DNA of 64,000 bases from Streptomyces sp. NBC_01233 (GCF_035989305.1 NZ_CP108514.1:744001-808000), one strand, 5' to 3'. Positions 16,557-24,881 are shown, numbered from the stretch's first letter. Numbers and translations are program-made. The notes: generated from the sequence alone by a model not told the origin.

Positions 16557-17160
16557 CGACGGTGTTGCCGGTGATCGTGCCGTCCGTGCCGGAGACGGTG
16601 ACCGCGTGGCGGACGCCGTCCGGTCCGAGGACCACGGCCAGCCAGGCGCTGCCGCCGCCGTCCTGCGCGATCACGCGCAGGCTCTCGACCTTCCCGCCCG
16701 TCACGGCCGCGGCAGCCTTGTCGGCCGCCTCGCCGATGGCCAGGGAGGGCAGGGGAGCCGGGGCGGCCTTGTGCAGTCCCCCCTTTCCACCGGGACCACC
16801 GGGAACTCCGGGGGCGTCCGGCGCGTCGGGGCCGACGAGCTCCGCGCGCCGCTCGGAAACCTCCGGACCGCCGCGGCCGCCCTTGAACACGTGCGGCGGC
16901 GCACCCTCCGGGCCGCGCTTGAACCCGCCCTTCTCGCCGGGCTCGGCCCGGACGATGCGCGGGCCCCGGTCCCCGTGGTGGTGATGGTCGGCCACGGCGG
17001 CCACGGCCACTCCCCCGCCGACGACCACCACGGCCGCGCCCGCCGCCATCCAGCGGGCGGTCTTGGTACGCGGCACCAGGCGTCCCAGAGCCGCTCGCTT
17101 GCGGACTCCGGCCTCCGGCGCGTTCTCGGGCTGCTCGGACGGCGGGACAGAATCAGACAT
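16543..17160 (-). CDS. PepSY-like membrane-anchored protein
   Basis: A 205-residue protein. One membrane span (MAAGAAVVVVGGGVAVAAVA) sits at ~37-57, followed by a histidine cluster (DHHHH), a glycine/proline-rich linker and a C-terminal domain of ~70 residues (AADKAAAAVTGGKVESLRVI, then AWLAVVLGPDGVRHAVTVSG) that matches the PepSY fold. PepSY proteins are often linked to two-component systems, and this gene diverges from one. The ATG at 17160 has GAGGAG seven to eight bases upstream. The stop is supplied by the 7-bp tandem array. It could be a target or accessory sensor of the adjacent system. Confidence 0.75.
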   Translation of the reverse strand: MSDSVPPSEQPENAPEAGVRKRAALGRLVPRTKTARWMAAGAAVVVVGGGVAVAAVADHHHHGDRGPRIVRAEPGEKGGFKRGPEGAPPHVFKGGRGGPEVSERRAELVGPDAPDAPGVPGGPGGKGGLHKAAPAPLPSLAIGEAADKAAAAVTGGKVESLRVIAQDGGGSAWLAVVLGPDGVRHAVTVSGTDGTITGNTVVGSR

Positions 17161-17212
17161 ACAGGCGCTCCTCAGGACAACCGGGCACCGCGCCCGGCTC
17201 GTTCCCGAGCAT

Positions 17213-17261
17213 GCTGAGCGGATGCTGAAGCCCCGCTGAAGCCACCTGAAGACCTCTTCAG
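17213..17261. promoter_or_regulatory. 11-bp-spaced CTGAAG direct repeats (response-regulator box)
   Basis: GCTGAG (17213), GCTGAAG (17224), GCTGAAG (17235) and CCTGAAG (17245) recur at 11, 11 and 10 bases, followed by the inverted copy CTTCAGC (17255-17261). Tandem hexamers one helical turn apart are the normal binding architecture of OmpR/PhoB-family regulators. The array lies 35 bases before the response-regulator gene and ~50 bases before the divergent PepSY-like gene, so it could control both. Confidence 0.65.
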
Positions 17262-17295
17262 CCAGGAGCGGGCGGGGCCTGAGATCCTGTCCGGC

Positions 17296-17973
17296 ATGCG
17301 CGTACTGGTGGTAGAGGACGAACGACGGCTGGCCGTGGCCCTGCAGCGGGGGCTCCAGTCGGAGGGGTTCTCGGTGGACGTGGCCCACGACGGGCCCCAG
17401 GGCCTGTGGCTGGCCACCGAGCACGACTACGACCTGATCGTGCTCGACATCATGCTGCCCGGACTGAACGGCTACCGGGTCTGCTCGAAGCTGCGCGCCG
17501 CCGGCAACGAGTCGGGGATCCTGATGCTCACGGCCAAGGACGGGGAGTACGACGAGGCGGAGGCCCTGGACACCGGCGCCGACGACTTCCTGTCCAAGCC
17601 GTTCTCCTACCTCGTCCTGGTCGCCCGGCTCCGCGCGCTCGGGCGGCGTACGGGCCGCAGGCGCCCGCAGGTGATGAGGTTCGGCGACCTGGTGCTCGAC
17701 CCGGCCCGCCACTCCTGTTCCCGTGGCGGCACGGAGATCCGGCTGACCGCACGGGAGTTCGCGGTGCTGGAGTACCTGGCCCGGCGCTCCGGCGAGGTGG
17801 TGCCCAAGCGGGACATACTGGAACAGGTGTGGGACAGTGCCTTCGACGGCGATCCCAACGTCGTCGAGGTCCACGTCAGCGCCGTACGCCGCAAGATCGA
17901 CGCTCCCTTCGGCCGCGCCGCGCTGGAGACCGTGCGGGGTGCCGGGTACCGGCTGGCGGTCGACGGTGGCTGA
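17296..17973 (+). CDS. OmpR-family response regulator
   Basis: A 225-residue two-domain regulator. The receiver domain starts MRVLVVEDERRL with the acidic pocket (E7, D8), the phospho-acceptor D51 in LIVLDIMLPG, the conserved T (LMLTAKD) and the invariant lysine in FLSKPFSY. The C-terminal winged helix (ARHSCSRGGTEIRLTAREFA to VVEVHVSAVRRKID) is of OmpR/PhoB type. The partner kinase begins inside its last codons. No strong ribosome site precedes ATG 17296. Confidence 0.92.
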   Translation: MRVLVVEDERRLAVALQRGLQSEGFSVDVAHDGPQGLWLATEHDYDLIVLDIMLPGLNGYRVCSKLRAAGNESGILMLTAKDGEYDEAEALDTGADDFLSKPFSYLVLVARLRALGRRTGRRRPQVMRFGDLVLDPARHSCSRGGTEIRLTAREFAVLEYLARRSGEVVPKRDILEQVWDSAFDGDPNVVEVHVSAVRRKIDAPFGRAALETVRGAGYRLAVDGG

Positions 17974-19429
17974 GCGACCCGGCGCGCACCCCCGTCCGCT
18001 TCCCCGCCTCCGCCGCCGGGCGGGCTCCGCCCTGCGCGCACTCGCGGGTGCGGCCCTGCGCCGGTGGCCCGTGCTGCGGAGGCTGTGGCCCACCACCGTA
18101 CGGGCCCGGGCCACCGTGGGAGCCAGCGTGGTGGTGGCTGCGGCGCTGTCACTCGCCTCGTTCGCCCTGCTCGGGCTGCTCGAAGGCAACCTGATGCGCA
18201 ACGCGGAGAACGACGCCCGGCGGCAGGCCGAGACGGTGGCCCAGCTCGCCGCCACCGGGAAGCTGGGGCGCCTGCGCGCGCCCGCCCGCGGCGTCGAGTT
18301 CGTCCAGGTGGTGAGCGCCGACGGGCGGGTGCTCTTCGCCAGCCCGAACCTGCTGGACGTGCCTCCGTTGCCGCCGGCCACCCCCGGCCTGCCGGGGCCC
18401 CGCGTCCACACGTGGAAGGTCCGCCCGTTCGGCGGCGAACACCGTCAGCGGGTCGTCCAGGTCATCACGGACACCCCCGACGGTCCGGCCACCGTCTACG
18501 CCGGCGCCTCGCTGAGGGACGCGGACGCGGCCGACGACACCACGACCGCCGCCCTCGTCATCGGCATGCCCCTGCTGCTCGCCACCGTCGCCCTGGTGAC
18601 CTGGAGGGTCACCGGTCATGCGCTGAGGCCGGTGGAGGAGATCCGCGCCGAGGTCGCCGCGATCTCCGACCGCGACCTGCACCGCAGGGTGCCGGTTCCG
18701 GCCACCCGCGACGAGGTGGCCCGTCTGGCGGAGACCATGAACGCCACCCTGGACCGGCTGGAGGCCTCCGGCATCCGCCAGCGGCAGTTCATCGCCGACG
18801 CCTCGCACGAACTGCGCAGTCCCATCACCGTCCTGCGCACGCAGCTGGAGGTGGCCCTGGCCGTCCGGGATCCGGAGCTGTGGCCCGAGCTGATCGGCGG
18901 GGCCCTGGAGGACATCGAACGGCTCCAGCACCTCGCGGCCGATCTGCTGCTGCTCGCGCGCATCGACGCGGCCCAGCCCGTGGCGGCCGTCCCGCTGGAC
19001 CTGACCGCCCTCGTGCGCGAGGCGGTGGAGGGCCGTCTCGGCGACCGGGTCCCCGTAGGGGTGGACCTCGAAGCGGACGTCGAGGTCACCGCGAGCGCCC
19101 TGTGGCTCGGCCGGGTCGTCACCAACCTCGTCGACAACGCGCAGCGCTACGCCGACCGGAGCGTCGGCGTCACCCTGCGCACCACCGCACGCGGCGCGGT
19201 GCTGGAGGTCGTCGACGACGGTCCCGGCATCCCCGCCGCCGACCGCGAGCGGATCTTCGAGCGCTTCACCCGGCTCGACGACTCGCGCAGCCGTGACCAC
19301 GGCGGAGCGGGGCTGGGCCTCGCCATCGCGCGTGACCTGAGTACGCACCACGGCGGAACGCTGACGGCCGAGGACTGCGCGGGCGGCGCCCGACTGGTGC
19401 TCAGGCTGCCGCTGACACAGCCGGGCTGA
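17966..19429 (+). CDS. sensor histidine kinase
   Basis: A 487-residue membrane kinase. TM1 lies at ~50-73, an extracytoplasmic segment of ~120 residues follows, TM2 (ALVIGMPLLLATVALVTWRV) is at ~192-211, then a HAMP linker (GHALRPVEEIRAEV). The H-box is ASHELRSPITVLRTQLE and the ATPase carries N-box VTNLVDNAQRYADR, G1 DDGPGI, F-box FERFTR and G2 GGAGLGLAI. All catalytic residues appear intact. The GTG at 17966 overlaps the response-regulator stop by eight bases. The 5' part is arginine-rich. The stimulus is unknown. Confidence 0.92.
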   Translation: MAERPGAHPRPLPRLRRRAGSALRALAGAALRRWPVLRRLWPTTVRARATVGASVVVAAALSLASFALLGLLEGNLMRNAENDARRQAETVAQLAATGKLGRLRAPARGVEFVQVVSADGRVLFASPNLLDVPPLPPATPGLPGPRVHTWKVRPFGGEHRQRVVQVITDTPDGPATVYAGASLRDADAADDTTTAALVIGMPLLLATVALVTWRVTGHALRPVEEIRAEVAAISDRDLHRRVPVPATRDEVARLAETMNATLDRLEASGIRQRQFIADASHELRSPITVLRTQLEVALAVRDPELWPELIGGALEDIERLQHLAADLLLLARIDAAQPVAAVPLDLTALVREAVEGRLGDRVPVGVDLEADVEVTASALWLGRVVTNLVDNAQRYADRSVGVTLRTTARGAVLEVVDDGPGIPAADRERIFERFTRLDDSRSRDHGGAGLGLAIARDLSTHHGGTLTAEDCAGGARLVLRLPLTQPG

Positions 19430-19464
19430 CGGCGGTCCGCCCGTGCCCTGGGTGCGGCGCGTCC

Positions 19465-20364
19465 TCACTTGTCCAGGAAGAGGAGCTCGTCGGAGCCGCG
19501 GGTCATCCGCAGGGTCTTGCCGTCGTCGCTGATCTCGATCAGCCTGTGCAGTCCGGTCTTGGTCTTGCCGTCCGGCAGGATGCGGTACTCGTCGCCGGCT
19601 CCGGCGAGGTAGGCGGAGAATCCCGCGAGCGAGGTGATGCCCGAGTCGGAGTCCAGGTAGTCCTTGAGCCGGCGGAACAGCTTGGGCATGATCACCGTCC
19701 CCGTGATGTCATCCGTGATCGATTCGATGCCGGAGATCAACGCCCCGTCGGTGGTCTTGTCCTCGGCCCACAGCCCTCTGGGCGGCGCGGCATCACGTGC
19801 CTCGCGGGCGGCGGCCTTGAGGACGTCGCGCAGGTATCCGGGCAGGCCCGGATAGAACATCGGATAGGCCAGACCGTCCTCGACCAGGCGGTAGTTGGCG
19901 CTCCTCTTCAGCAGGCCTTCGTCGACCGAGACCTCGTAGCCGCTGTACACGGGCGGGCGGACGCTGCCGTCGAAGGCCAGCGCGATGCAGCGGCCGTAGA
20001 CGTCGGCGCCACTGGTGAGGATGAAACCGGGCACCTGGACGGGAACGGTGGTCACGGTTTCGTTCGCGTGACGGTCGATGCCGGTGAATCCGAGGTGCTT
20101 CAGCAGTGCGTCGGCCGCCTGGTGCCCGAACTTCCTCGGCTGGTGCCGTTCCGGACCGTAGCCCGGCTTCTTGTAGTGCGTCTCCAACGCGTCCACGCCC
20201 TCCAGGCGCACCGCGGCGCGGCCGTCCGCCTTGGGCACGACCCTGGCTCGGCCGCCCACGAGCTTCCAGTCCGCCACGTCGTCCGGGACGAACGGGAGGG
20301 TGTCGCCGTCCGGCTCGGCACCGCCGTCCACCCGGAACGACCCTTTGATCAGCAACATGGACAT
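19465..20364 (-). CDS. staphylococcal-nuclease-like protein
   Basis: A 299-residue protein with an SNase/TNase-like OB core in its N-terminal ~140 residues: AVRLEGVDALETHYKK corresponds to the VRLxGIDAPE strand, FGHQAADALLKHL to the central helix, and DVYGRCIALAF to the DRYGRxLA motif. The catalytic arginines of the enzyme are not all obvious, so nuclease activity is uncertain. The C-terminal half (LLKRSANYRLVEDGLAYPMF onward) is unrecognised. There is no signal peptide, unlike secreted nucleases. GGGAG precedes the ATG at 20364 by five bases. Confidence 0.6.
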   Translation of the reverse strand: MSMLLIKGSFRVDGGAEPDGDTLPFVPDDVADWKLVGGRARVVPKADGRAAVRLEGVDALETHYKKPGYGPERHQPRKFGHQAADALLKHLGFTGIDRHANETVTTVPVQVPGFILTSGADVYGRCIALAFDGSVRPPVYSGYEVSVDEGLLKRSANYRLVEDGLAYPMFYPGLPGYLRDVLKAAAREARDAAPPRGLWAEDKTTDGALISGIESITDDITGTVIMPKLFRRLKDYLDSDSGITSLAGFSAYLAGAGDEYRILPDGKTKTGLHRLIEISDDGKTLRMTRGSDELLFLDK

Positions 20365-20403
20365 GATGACTCCCGAGGATGAGACAGATCGTCACTTTCC
20401 GTG

Positions 20404-20415
20404 GTGACTCGTCAC
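20404..20415. promoter_or_regulatory. short inverted repeat upstream of the SNase-like gene
   Basis: GTGACTCGTCAC has arms GTGAC and GTCAC around two bases, with another GTCACT at 20391. It lies 40 bases upstream of the SNase-like start and 60 bases upstream of the leader-ORF promoter -10, so it could be an operator for the leftward gene. Confidence 0.3.
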
Positions 20416-20437
20416 TCACAGTACACATTCTTGTCGG

Positions 20438-20475
20438 AAAAATGCGGTGCCCTGCCCCGGTCCGCTCCCTAGACT
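20438..20475 (+). promoter_or_regulatory. WblC/WhiB7-like promoter for the EF-G paralogue
   Basis: A -10 hexamer TAGACT is at 20470-20475. Seventeen bases upstream lies a degenerate -35 (GTGCCC, 20447-20452), and three bases before it an A-tract AAAAAT (20438-20443). An AT-rich block just upstream of a weak -35 is the architecture reported for WhiB7/WblC-dependent promoters, where the AT-hook contacts the A/T block. Transcription would start near 20482, about 60 bases before the leader ORF. Confidence 0.55.
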
Positions 20476-20542
20476 CGCCGTACGCGCTGCCGAAACGGCA
20501 CTGCGCGCCCATGCCGAGTCCGAAGAGAAGGGGAGCAGCGCC

Positions 20543-20662
20543 ATGTGCACCTACCGCACCGCCGTCTTCGCTCCCCCGTCCCGGTACGACGTGATCCCGG
20601 TGTCTCGTGACGCTCGGTGCCGGCTGCGCGGCCGTCACCGTATGCCCGTGACGCACCTTTAG
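20543..20662 (+). CDS. 39-residue leader peptide (attenuator uORF)
   Basis: A short ORF with a strong ribosome site (GGGGAG eight bases before ATG 20543) lies between the WblC-like promoter and the EF-G paralogue. The peptide starts MCTYRTAVFAPPSRYDVIPV and ends arginine-rich (RLRGRHR). It is followed by ~155 untranslated bases rich in inverted repeats. Actinobacterial antibiotic-response genes such as wblC are known to use translated leader ORFs for ribosome-mediated attenuation; this layout fits that mechanism. The peptide probably has no function other than being translated. Confidence 0.6.
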   Translation: MCTYRTAVFAPPSRYDVIPVSRDARCRLRGRHRMPVTHL

Positions 20663-20818
20663 GTCCTCTCTCCCGCCTTCCGTACGCCACCGCCTGACCG
20701 GACCCGCTCCGGGCCACGGGCGGGACGGCCGTCCGCGGCCGCCGGGCGCGGGTGACGGGGTTGTCGTCAGGGGATTCGCGCCGCCCTCTTCACCTCTTCA
20801 CTCGAAAGGCCTCGGGCC
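20663..20818 (+). other. structured leader between uORF and EF-G paralogue
   Basis: This untranslated stretch is very G/C rich and contains self-complementary elements, for example GGACGGCCGTCC at 20723-20734 next to CGGCCG repeats. The end of the leader ORF itself has GCCGGCTGCGCGGC, which could pair alternatively. It is a candidate transcription attenuator, but I cannot compute the competing folds. Confidence 0.4.
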
Positions 20819-22891
20819 ATGCGCGCCAACGGGCGACCCCTCAGCACCACTTCCCCCTCCGCCGTCCGCAATCTGGGCATCCTCGCCCACGTCGACGCCG
20901 GCAAGACCACGATCACCGAGCGCATCCTGTTCGCGACCGGTGCCACCCACAAGCGGGGCGAGGTCCATGCCGGAACGACCGTCACCGACTACGACCCCCA
21001 GGAGCGCGACCGCGGCATCACCATCTTCGCCGCGGCCGTGAGCTGCACCTGGGACGGACATCGGATCAACCTGATCGACACCCCGGGGCACGTCGACTTC
21101 TCCGACGAGGTCGAGCGTTCCCTGCGGGTGCTGGACGGGGCGGTCGCGGTGTTCGACGCCGTCGCCGGAGTCGAGCCGCAGAGCGAGTCGGTGTGGCGGC
21201 AGGCCGACCGGCACGGTGTGCCGCGGATCGCGTTCGTCAACAAGCTCGACCGGGCCGGTGCCGACCTCGACACGGCGGTCGCGTCGATCCGCCAACGGCT
21301 GGGCGCCGTAGCCCTCGTGGTGCAGCTGCCCATCGGCCGGGAGGACGCGTTCACCGGCGTCGTCGACCTGCTCGGGATGCGCGCGCTGCACTGGCACGCC
21401 GGCTCCGACACGTACGAGACGGGACCGGTCCCCGAGCCGCTTCGCGAGGAGGCGGACCGGCGGCGCCGGCTCCTGGAGGAAACGGTGGCGGAGCTGCACG
21501 CCGACGCGCTGGAGGAGTTCTGTGCCACCTCGGCGCTGACCGGGCGGACGCTGGCCCGCGCCCTGCGGGAGCTGACCCTGCGCGGGGACGGCGTGGTCGT
21601 TCTGTGCGGCTCGGCGTACCGCAACCGCGGTGTCGAACCGCTGCTGGACGCGGTCCTGGCGTACCTGCCCTCGCCCGCCGACATGCCGCCCGTACGGGGA
21701 ATGGCGGACGGCGCGGAGCAGGAGCGCGCGCCCGATCCGGCGGGGCCCTTCACGGCCCTCGCCTTCAAGGTGACGGCGACCGCGACCGGTCGGCTCACCT
21801 ATCTGCGGGTGTACGCGGGCACCCTGCGCAAGGGCGCGACCGTACTGGACGCGGCCACGGGCCGTACGGAGCGGGTCGGTCGGATCCTGCGGGTCCAGGC
21901 GGACCGGCACGAGGAACGGGAGGAGGCGGTCGCCGGTGACATCGTCGCCGTGATCGGGCTGAAGGCCGCCCGGGCGGGCACGACGCTGTGCGCGCCGGGG
22001 GCTCCGCTGGTCCTCGAACCGCCCTCGGTGGCCGCGCCGGTGGTGTCGGTCGCGGTCGAGGCCCGTCGCAGCATCGACACCGGGCGGCTCTCGGCGGCCC
22101 TGGCGCGGCTCGCCGAGGAGGACCCTTCGCTGGTGGTGCGGTCCGACGCGGAGACCGGGCAGACCGTGCTGTCGGGAATGGGTGAACTGCACCTGGAGGT
22201 CGCGGTGGAGAAGATCCGCAGCGGCCACGGGGTGGAGGTCGTCGTCGGCCGGCCGCAGGTCTCCTACCGGGAGACCGTCGTGCGCGGGGTGACGGGCCTG
22301 GTCTACCGGCACGTCAAACAGGACGGTGGCGCGGGCCAGTTCGCGCACGTCGTCCTCGATGTCGAGCCTTTGGAGGAGGCGGTCTTCGCGTTCCGGTCGG
22401 CGGTCGTCGGCGGTCGCGTGCCGCAGGAGTACGCGCGCGCCGTCGAGGCCGGCTGCCGGGACGCCCTCGCCGAGGGCCCGCTCGGCGGCCATCCGGTGAC
22501 GGGGCTGCGGGTCACGCTCACCGACGGGGCGACCCACTCCAAGGACTCCTCGGAGATGGCGTTCCGGGCGGCGGGCCGGTTCGCGCTGCGCGAGGCGCTG
22601 CGCCTGAGCACGGTGGAACTGCTGGAGCCGGTCGTCGAGGTGACGGTGACCGTGCCCGAGGACGGGGTGGGAGGTGTGCTGGGTGACCTGGCGGCCCGCC
22701 GCGGCCGGGTCTCGGGGTCCACGGCGCAGTCCGGGACCGCGGTGATCACGGCGTCCGTGCCGCTGGCCGAGCTCTTCGGCTACGCGTCGCGGTTGCGCGG
22801 CCGCACCCAGGGCCGGGGCACCTTCACCACCCGGCCGGCCGGTCTCGCGCCGGTACCGGCCTCGGTCGCGGCGGCCCTGCCGGCCCGCTGA
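20819..22891 (+). CDS. EF-G paralogue / ribosome-protection-type translational GTPase
   Basis: A 690-residue GTPase with G1 AHVDAGKTT (23-31), switch [10 protein letters not shown]3 DTPGH and G4 NKLD. Domains II-V follow as in [11 protein letters not shown] in domain [20 protein letters not shown] and a C-terminal [13 protein letters not shown]. It is closer to EF-G than to TetM-type proteins in the G domain and length, but the usual DWMEQEQERGITI is replaced by [13 protein letters not shown]. It is therefore a secondary EF-G (fusA2-like), which in Streptomyces may support translation under ribosome stress. The upstream leader ORF and WblC-like promoter fit antibiotic induction. A GAAAGG site precedes ATG 20819. 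Confidence 0.85.
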   Translation: MRANGRPLSTTSPSAVRNLGILAHVDAGKTTITERILFATGATHKRGEVHAGTTVTDYDPQERDRGITIFAAAVSCTWDGHRINLIDTPGHVDFSDEVERSLRVLDGAVAVFDAVAGVEPQSESVWRQADRHGVPRIAFVNKLDRAGADLDTAVASIRQRLGAVALVVQLPIGREDAFTGVVDLLGMRALHWHAGSDTYETGPVPEPLREEADRRRRLLEETVAELHADALEEFCATSALTGRTLARALRELTLRGDGVVVLCGSAYRNRGVEPLLDAVLAYLPSPADMPPVRGMADGAEQERAPDPAGPFTALAFKVTATATGRLTYLRVYAGTLRKGATVLDAATGRTERVGRILRVQADRHEEREEAVAGDIVAVIGLKAARAGTTLCAPGAPLVLEPPSVAAPVVSVAVEARRSIDTGRLSAALARLAEEDPSLVVRSDAETGQTVLSGMGELHLEVAVEKIRSGHGVEVVVGRPQVSYRETVVRGVTGLVYRHVKQDGGAGQFAHVVLDVEPLEEAVFAFRSAVVGGRVPQEYARAVEAGCRDALAEGPLGGHPVTGLRVTLTDGATHSKDSSEMAFRAAGRFALREALRLSTVELLEPVVEVTVTVPEDGVGGVLGDLAARRGRVSGSTAQSGTAVITASVPLAELFGYASRLRGRTQGRGTFTTRPAGLAPVPASVAAALPAR

Positions 22892-22914
22892 CGGCGCGGC
22901 GCGCGCCGCGCCGT
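22891..22914 (+). terminator. hairpin directly after the EF-G paralogue
   Basis: ACGGCGCGGC (22891-22900) and GCCGCGCCGT (22905-22914) are perfect 10-bp arms starting at the last base of the stop codon. No T-run follows, as is usual in Streptomyces. Confidence 0.6.
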
Positions 22915-22930
22915 TGCGAGCCGCGCCGTC

Positions 22931-22968
22931 CCGGCCCGCTCCCGTTCTGCGGGGACGGGGCGGGCCGG
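22931..22968 (+). terminator. second hairpin after the EF-G paralogue
   Basis: CCGGCCCGCTCCCGT (22931-22945) pairs with ACGGGGCGGGCCGG (22955-22968) with one bulged base. It backs up the first hairpin as a terminator. Confidence 0.5.
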
Positions 22969-22981
22969 TGCGGTCGCGCTA

Positions 22982-23012
22982 GTCTGCGTGGACTCCTCGG
23001 GTCCACGCAGAC
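22982..23012 (+). promoter_or_regulatory. perfect 12-bp inverted repeat at the nitrobindin gene
   Basis: GTCTGCGTGGAC (22982-22993) and GTCCACGCAGAC (23001-23012) flank a 7-base spacer that can pair further to leave a 3-base loop. TAGTCT (22980-22985), a -10-like hexamer, overlaps the left arm, and the ribosome site of the nitrobindin gene begins four bases after the right arm. It may be a protein operator, a structured 5' leader, or a third terminator of the preceding gene. Confidence 0.55.
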
Positions 23013-23025
23013 AGACAAGGTGAAC

Positions 23026-23568
23026 ATGTTCGAGCCGGTGCAGGAAAATCCCTATCCCGACAGCCACGTCCTGGGCGAGGGCCCCGAGCCGCACCCGCTG
23101 CTGCGGCCCGTGCTGCCCCTCCTGGGACGCTGGCACGGCCGGGGCCAGGGCGAATACCCGACACTGGAGAAGGACTTCCGCTACGGGCAGGAGATCACCT
23201 TCAGCCACGACGGCCGCCCTTTCCTGCGCTACGAGGCACGCGCGTGGCTGATCGACGACACCGGGGCCCCGGTCCGGCCGGCGGGACGCGAGGCGGGCTG
23301 GTGGCGCGTGACGCCCGACGCCTCCCTGGAGGTCGTGCTCGCGCACCCGACCGGCATCGTCGAGACGTACGTCGGACGGGTGTCCGGTACGGAGATCGAG
23401 ATCGAGACCAAGGACGTGTCGCTGACCCCCCTGGCCAAGGAGGTCACCGGCACGCGGCGCCGCTACACCGTCGACGCCGGGGAGATGACGGTCGTTCACG
23501 ACATGGCGGCGGTGGGTCAGCCCCTGCAGCACCACCTCACGACGCACCTGCGCCGACGCCCGGCCTAG
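23026..23568 (+). CDS. nitrobindin (FABP-like heme-binding) family protein
   Basis: A 180-residue ten-stranded beta-barrel protein. The family signature GRWHGRGQGEYPTL is near residue 40, and barrel strands ending EMTVVHDMAAVGQPLQHHL carry the conserved C-terminal histidine region that ligates heme in nitrobindins. Members bind ferric heme, react with NO and isomerise peroxynitrite to nitrate. The ATG at 23026 has AAGG five bases upstream. It sits behind a perfect inverted repeat, and is separated from the EF-G paralogue by terminator-like hairpins, so it is probably its own unit. Confidence 0.85.
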   Translation: MFEPVQENPYPDSHVLGEGPEPHPLLRPVLPLLGRWHGRGQGEYPTLEKDFRYGQEITFSHDGRPFLRYEARAWLIDDTGAPVRPAGREAGWWRVTPDASLEVVLAHPTGIVETYVGRVSGTEIEIETKDVSLTPLAKEVTGTRRRYTVDAGEMTVVHDMAAVGQPLQHHLTTHLRRRPA

Positions 23569-23699
23569 ACCCCGCCGCGCCGTGCCGTAGCCGCGGTGGA
23601 GATCACCCGGGTGCCCGGCACGGGCTGCGGGTGCTCGCGTCGGCGCCGTCGCATAGTCGTGGGAGGCCCCGTGACGGCGGCCCCGTGCCGGAGGGAGTG

Positions 23700-24542
23700 A
23701 TGGTGGTGGACGTCGGACGACGCGCCGCGCTGTCAGCGCTGCTGGCCGCAGGGCTCGTACCCTGCTGCGCCGCCGCGGCGGCGCAGCCCACCGCGCGGGC
23801 CACGGGCGGACCGCCGGCGGGCGCACCGGCCGCGGACCGTCCGGCCGCCGGTGCTCCGCCCGCCGGTCCGCGCCCGCCGGCCTCGCTCCTCGGCAGTGAG
23901 ATCCGCCGGCTGCCCACCTCGCGCAAGGTCATCGCGCTCACCTTCAACGCCGCCTGGGACGAGGCCGGGCTCGACACCGTGCTGGCCGAACTGCGGCGGC
24001 GGAAGCTGCCCGCCACCTTCTTTCCGACGGGGGAGTTCGCCGACGCCCACCCCGCCGCGGTCCGCGCCATGGGCGCCGCGCACGGCCTCGGCAACCACTC
24101 GTACAGTCACCCCTACTTCGGCGAGATCAGTACGGCGGAACGCGCCGAGGAGGTGCGGCGCGCGGACGCGGCGATCCGGACGGCGTCGGGGACCGAGCCG
24201 CTGCCGTTCTTCCGTTTCCCCTACAGCTCCACCACCCGCCAGTCCGTCGCCGACGTCAACGACCTGGGCTACGCGGCGATCGAGTTCACCGCCGACACCA
24301 ACGGCTACCTCGGCCCGAAGGGCGGCATGACCGTGGACGAGGCGGTCGAGCGGGCCGTCGACGCCCTCTCTCCCGGAGCGATCATCCAGATGCACGTCGG
24401 CAGCACCGGCGACGGCGTCGTCCTCGACGCCGACGCCCTCCCGCTGATCATCGACGCGGCCCGGGCCGACGGCTACGAGGTCATCGACCTGCGCGAGTTC
24501 CTGAGCGCGCCGGCTTCTCCCGCTGCCGCGGGGGCCCGGTAG
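23700..24542 (+). CDS. secreted polysaccharide deacetylase (NodB) homologue with altered motif
   Basis: A 280-residue exported protein: signal peptide (ALSALLAAGLVPCCAAAAA), a proline/alanine linker, then a NodB domain from ~85. Motif 1, normally TFDDG, reads LTFNAAWD, so the first catalytic Asp is Asn. Motif 2 GNHSYSH keeps both metal histidines; motif 3 reads RFPYSS instead of RxPYG. The C-terminal AIIQMHVG matches the motif containing the catalytic His. It may therefore be a divergent or inactive deacetylase, or use Asp from WD. GGAGGGAG precedes ATG 23700. Cell-wall or exopolysaccharide modification is likely. Confidence 0.8.
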   Translation: MVVDVGRRAALSALLAAGLVPCCAAAAAQPTARATGGPPAGAPAADRPAAGAPPAGPRPPASLLGSEIRRLPTSRKVIALTFNAAWDEAGLDTVLAELRRRKLPATFFPTGEFADAHPAAVRAMGAAHGLGNHSYSHPYFGEISTAERAEEVRRADAAIRTASGTEPLPFFRFPYSSTTRQSVADVNDLGYAAIEFTADTNGYLGPKGGMTVDEAVERAVDALSPGAIIQMHVGSTGDGVVLDADALPLIIDAARADGYEVIDLREFLSAPASPAAAGAR

Positions 24543-24881
24543 GGGTCGGGCCGGCCGGCTCCCGGAGCATTCCACCGCCCTCGCCAGCCGGAAGCCCGCG
24601 ATCTGGCAGGTCACGAGGGAGACGAGGACCAGGACGGAGCAGCTGGCCGAGCTGGTAGATGGCGTCCGGGGCGCTGGTCACCGTCCCGGAGGCGGGGACA
24701 GCGCGGCTCTGGCCGCGGGGGCGACGAGCCCGAGGAGGGAGGGGCCGAGCAGGATGCCTCCGACGACCTCCCCGATGACCGGCGGCTGGCGCAGGGCGCC
24801 GAAGAGAAGGCCGCATCCGTGTGCGGCTGCGCAGATCACGGCGAGGGCGCCCAGCAGCCGGATGGTGTCGATCGCTGTCAT
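24543..24881 (-). pseudogene. remnant of a CPA2-type cation:proton antiporter
   Basis: The 67-residue frame from ATG 24881 has the typical start of a KefB/CPA2 antiporter: a first span (DTIRLLGALAVICAAAHGCG) and the diagnostic RQPPVIGEVVGGILLGPSLL. It then runs into a stop at 24678. The antiporter-like sequence continues in another frame (SAPDAIYQLGQL) and possibly a third (VLVLVSLVTCQIAGFRLA). A full member needs ~400 residues or more, so this is a truncated, frameshifted relic. Confidence 0.6.

Noticed and set aside
20819..22891. Tetracycline ribosome-protection protein (TetM/OtrA)
   Set aside because: Length and motifs ([30 protein letters not shown]-terminal [13 protein letters not shown]) resemble EF-G more than TetM; resistance cannot be claimed from sequence alone.
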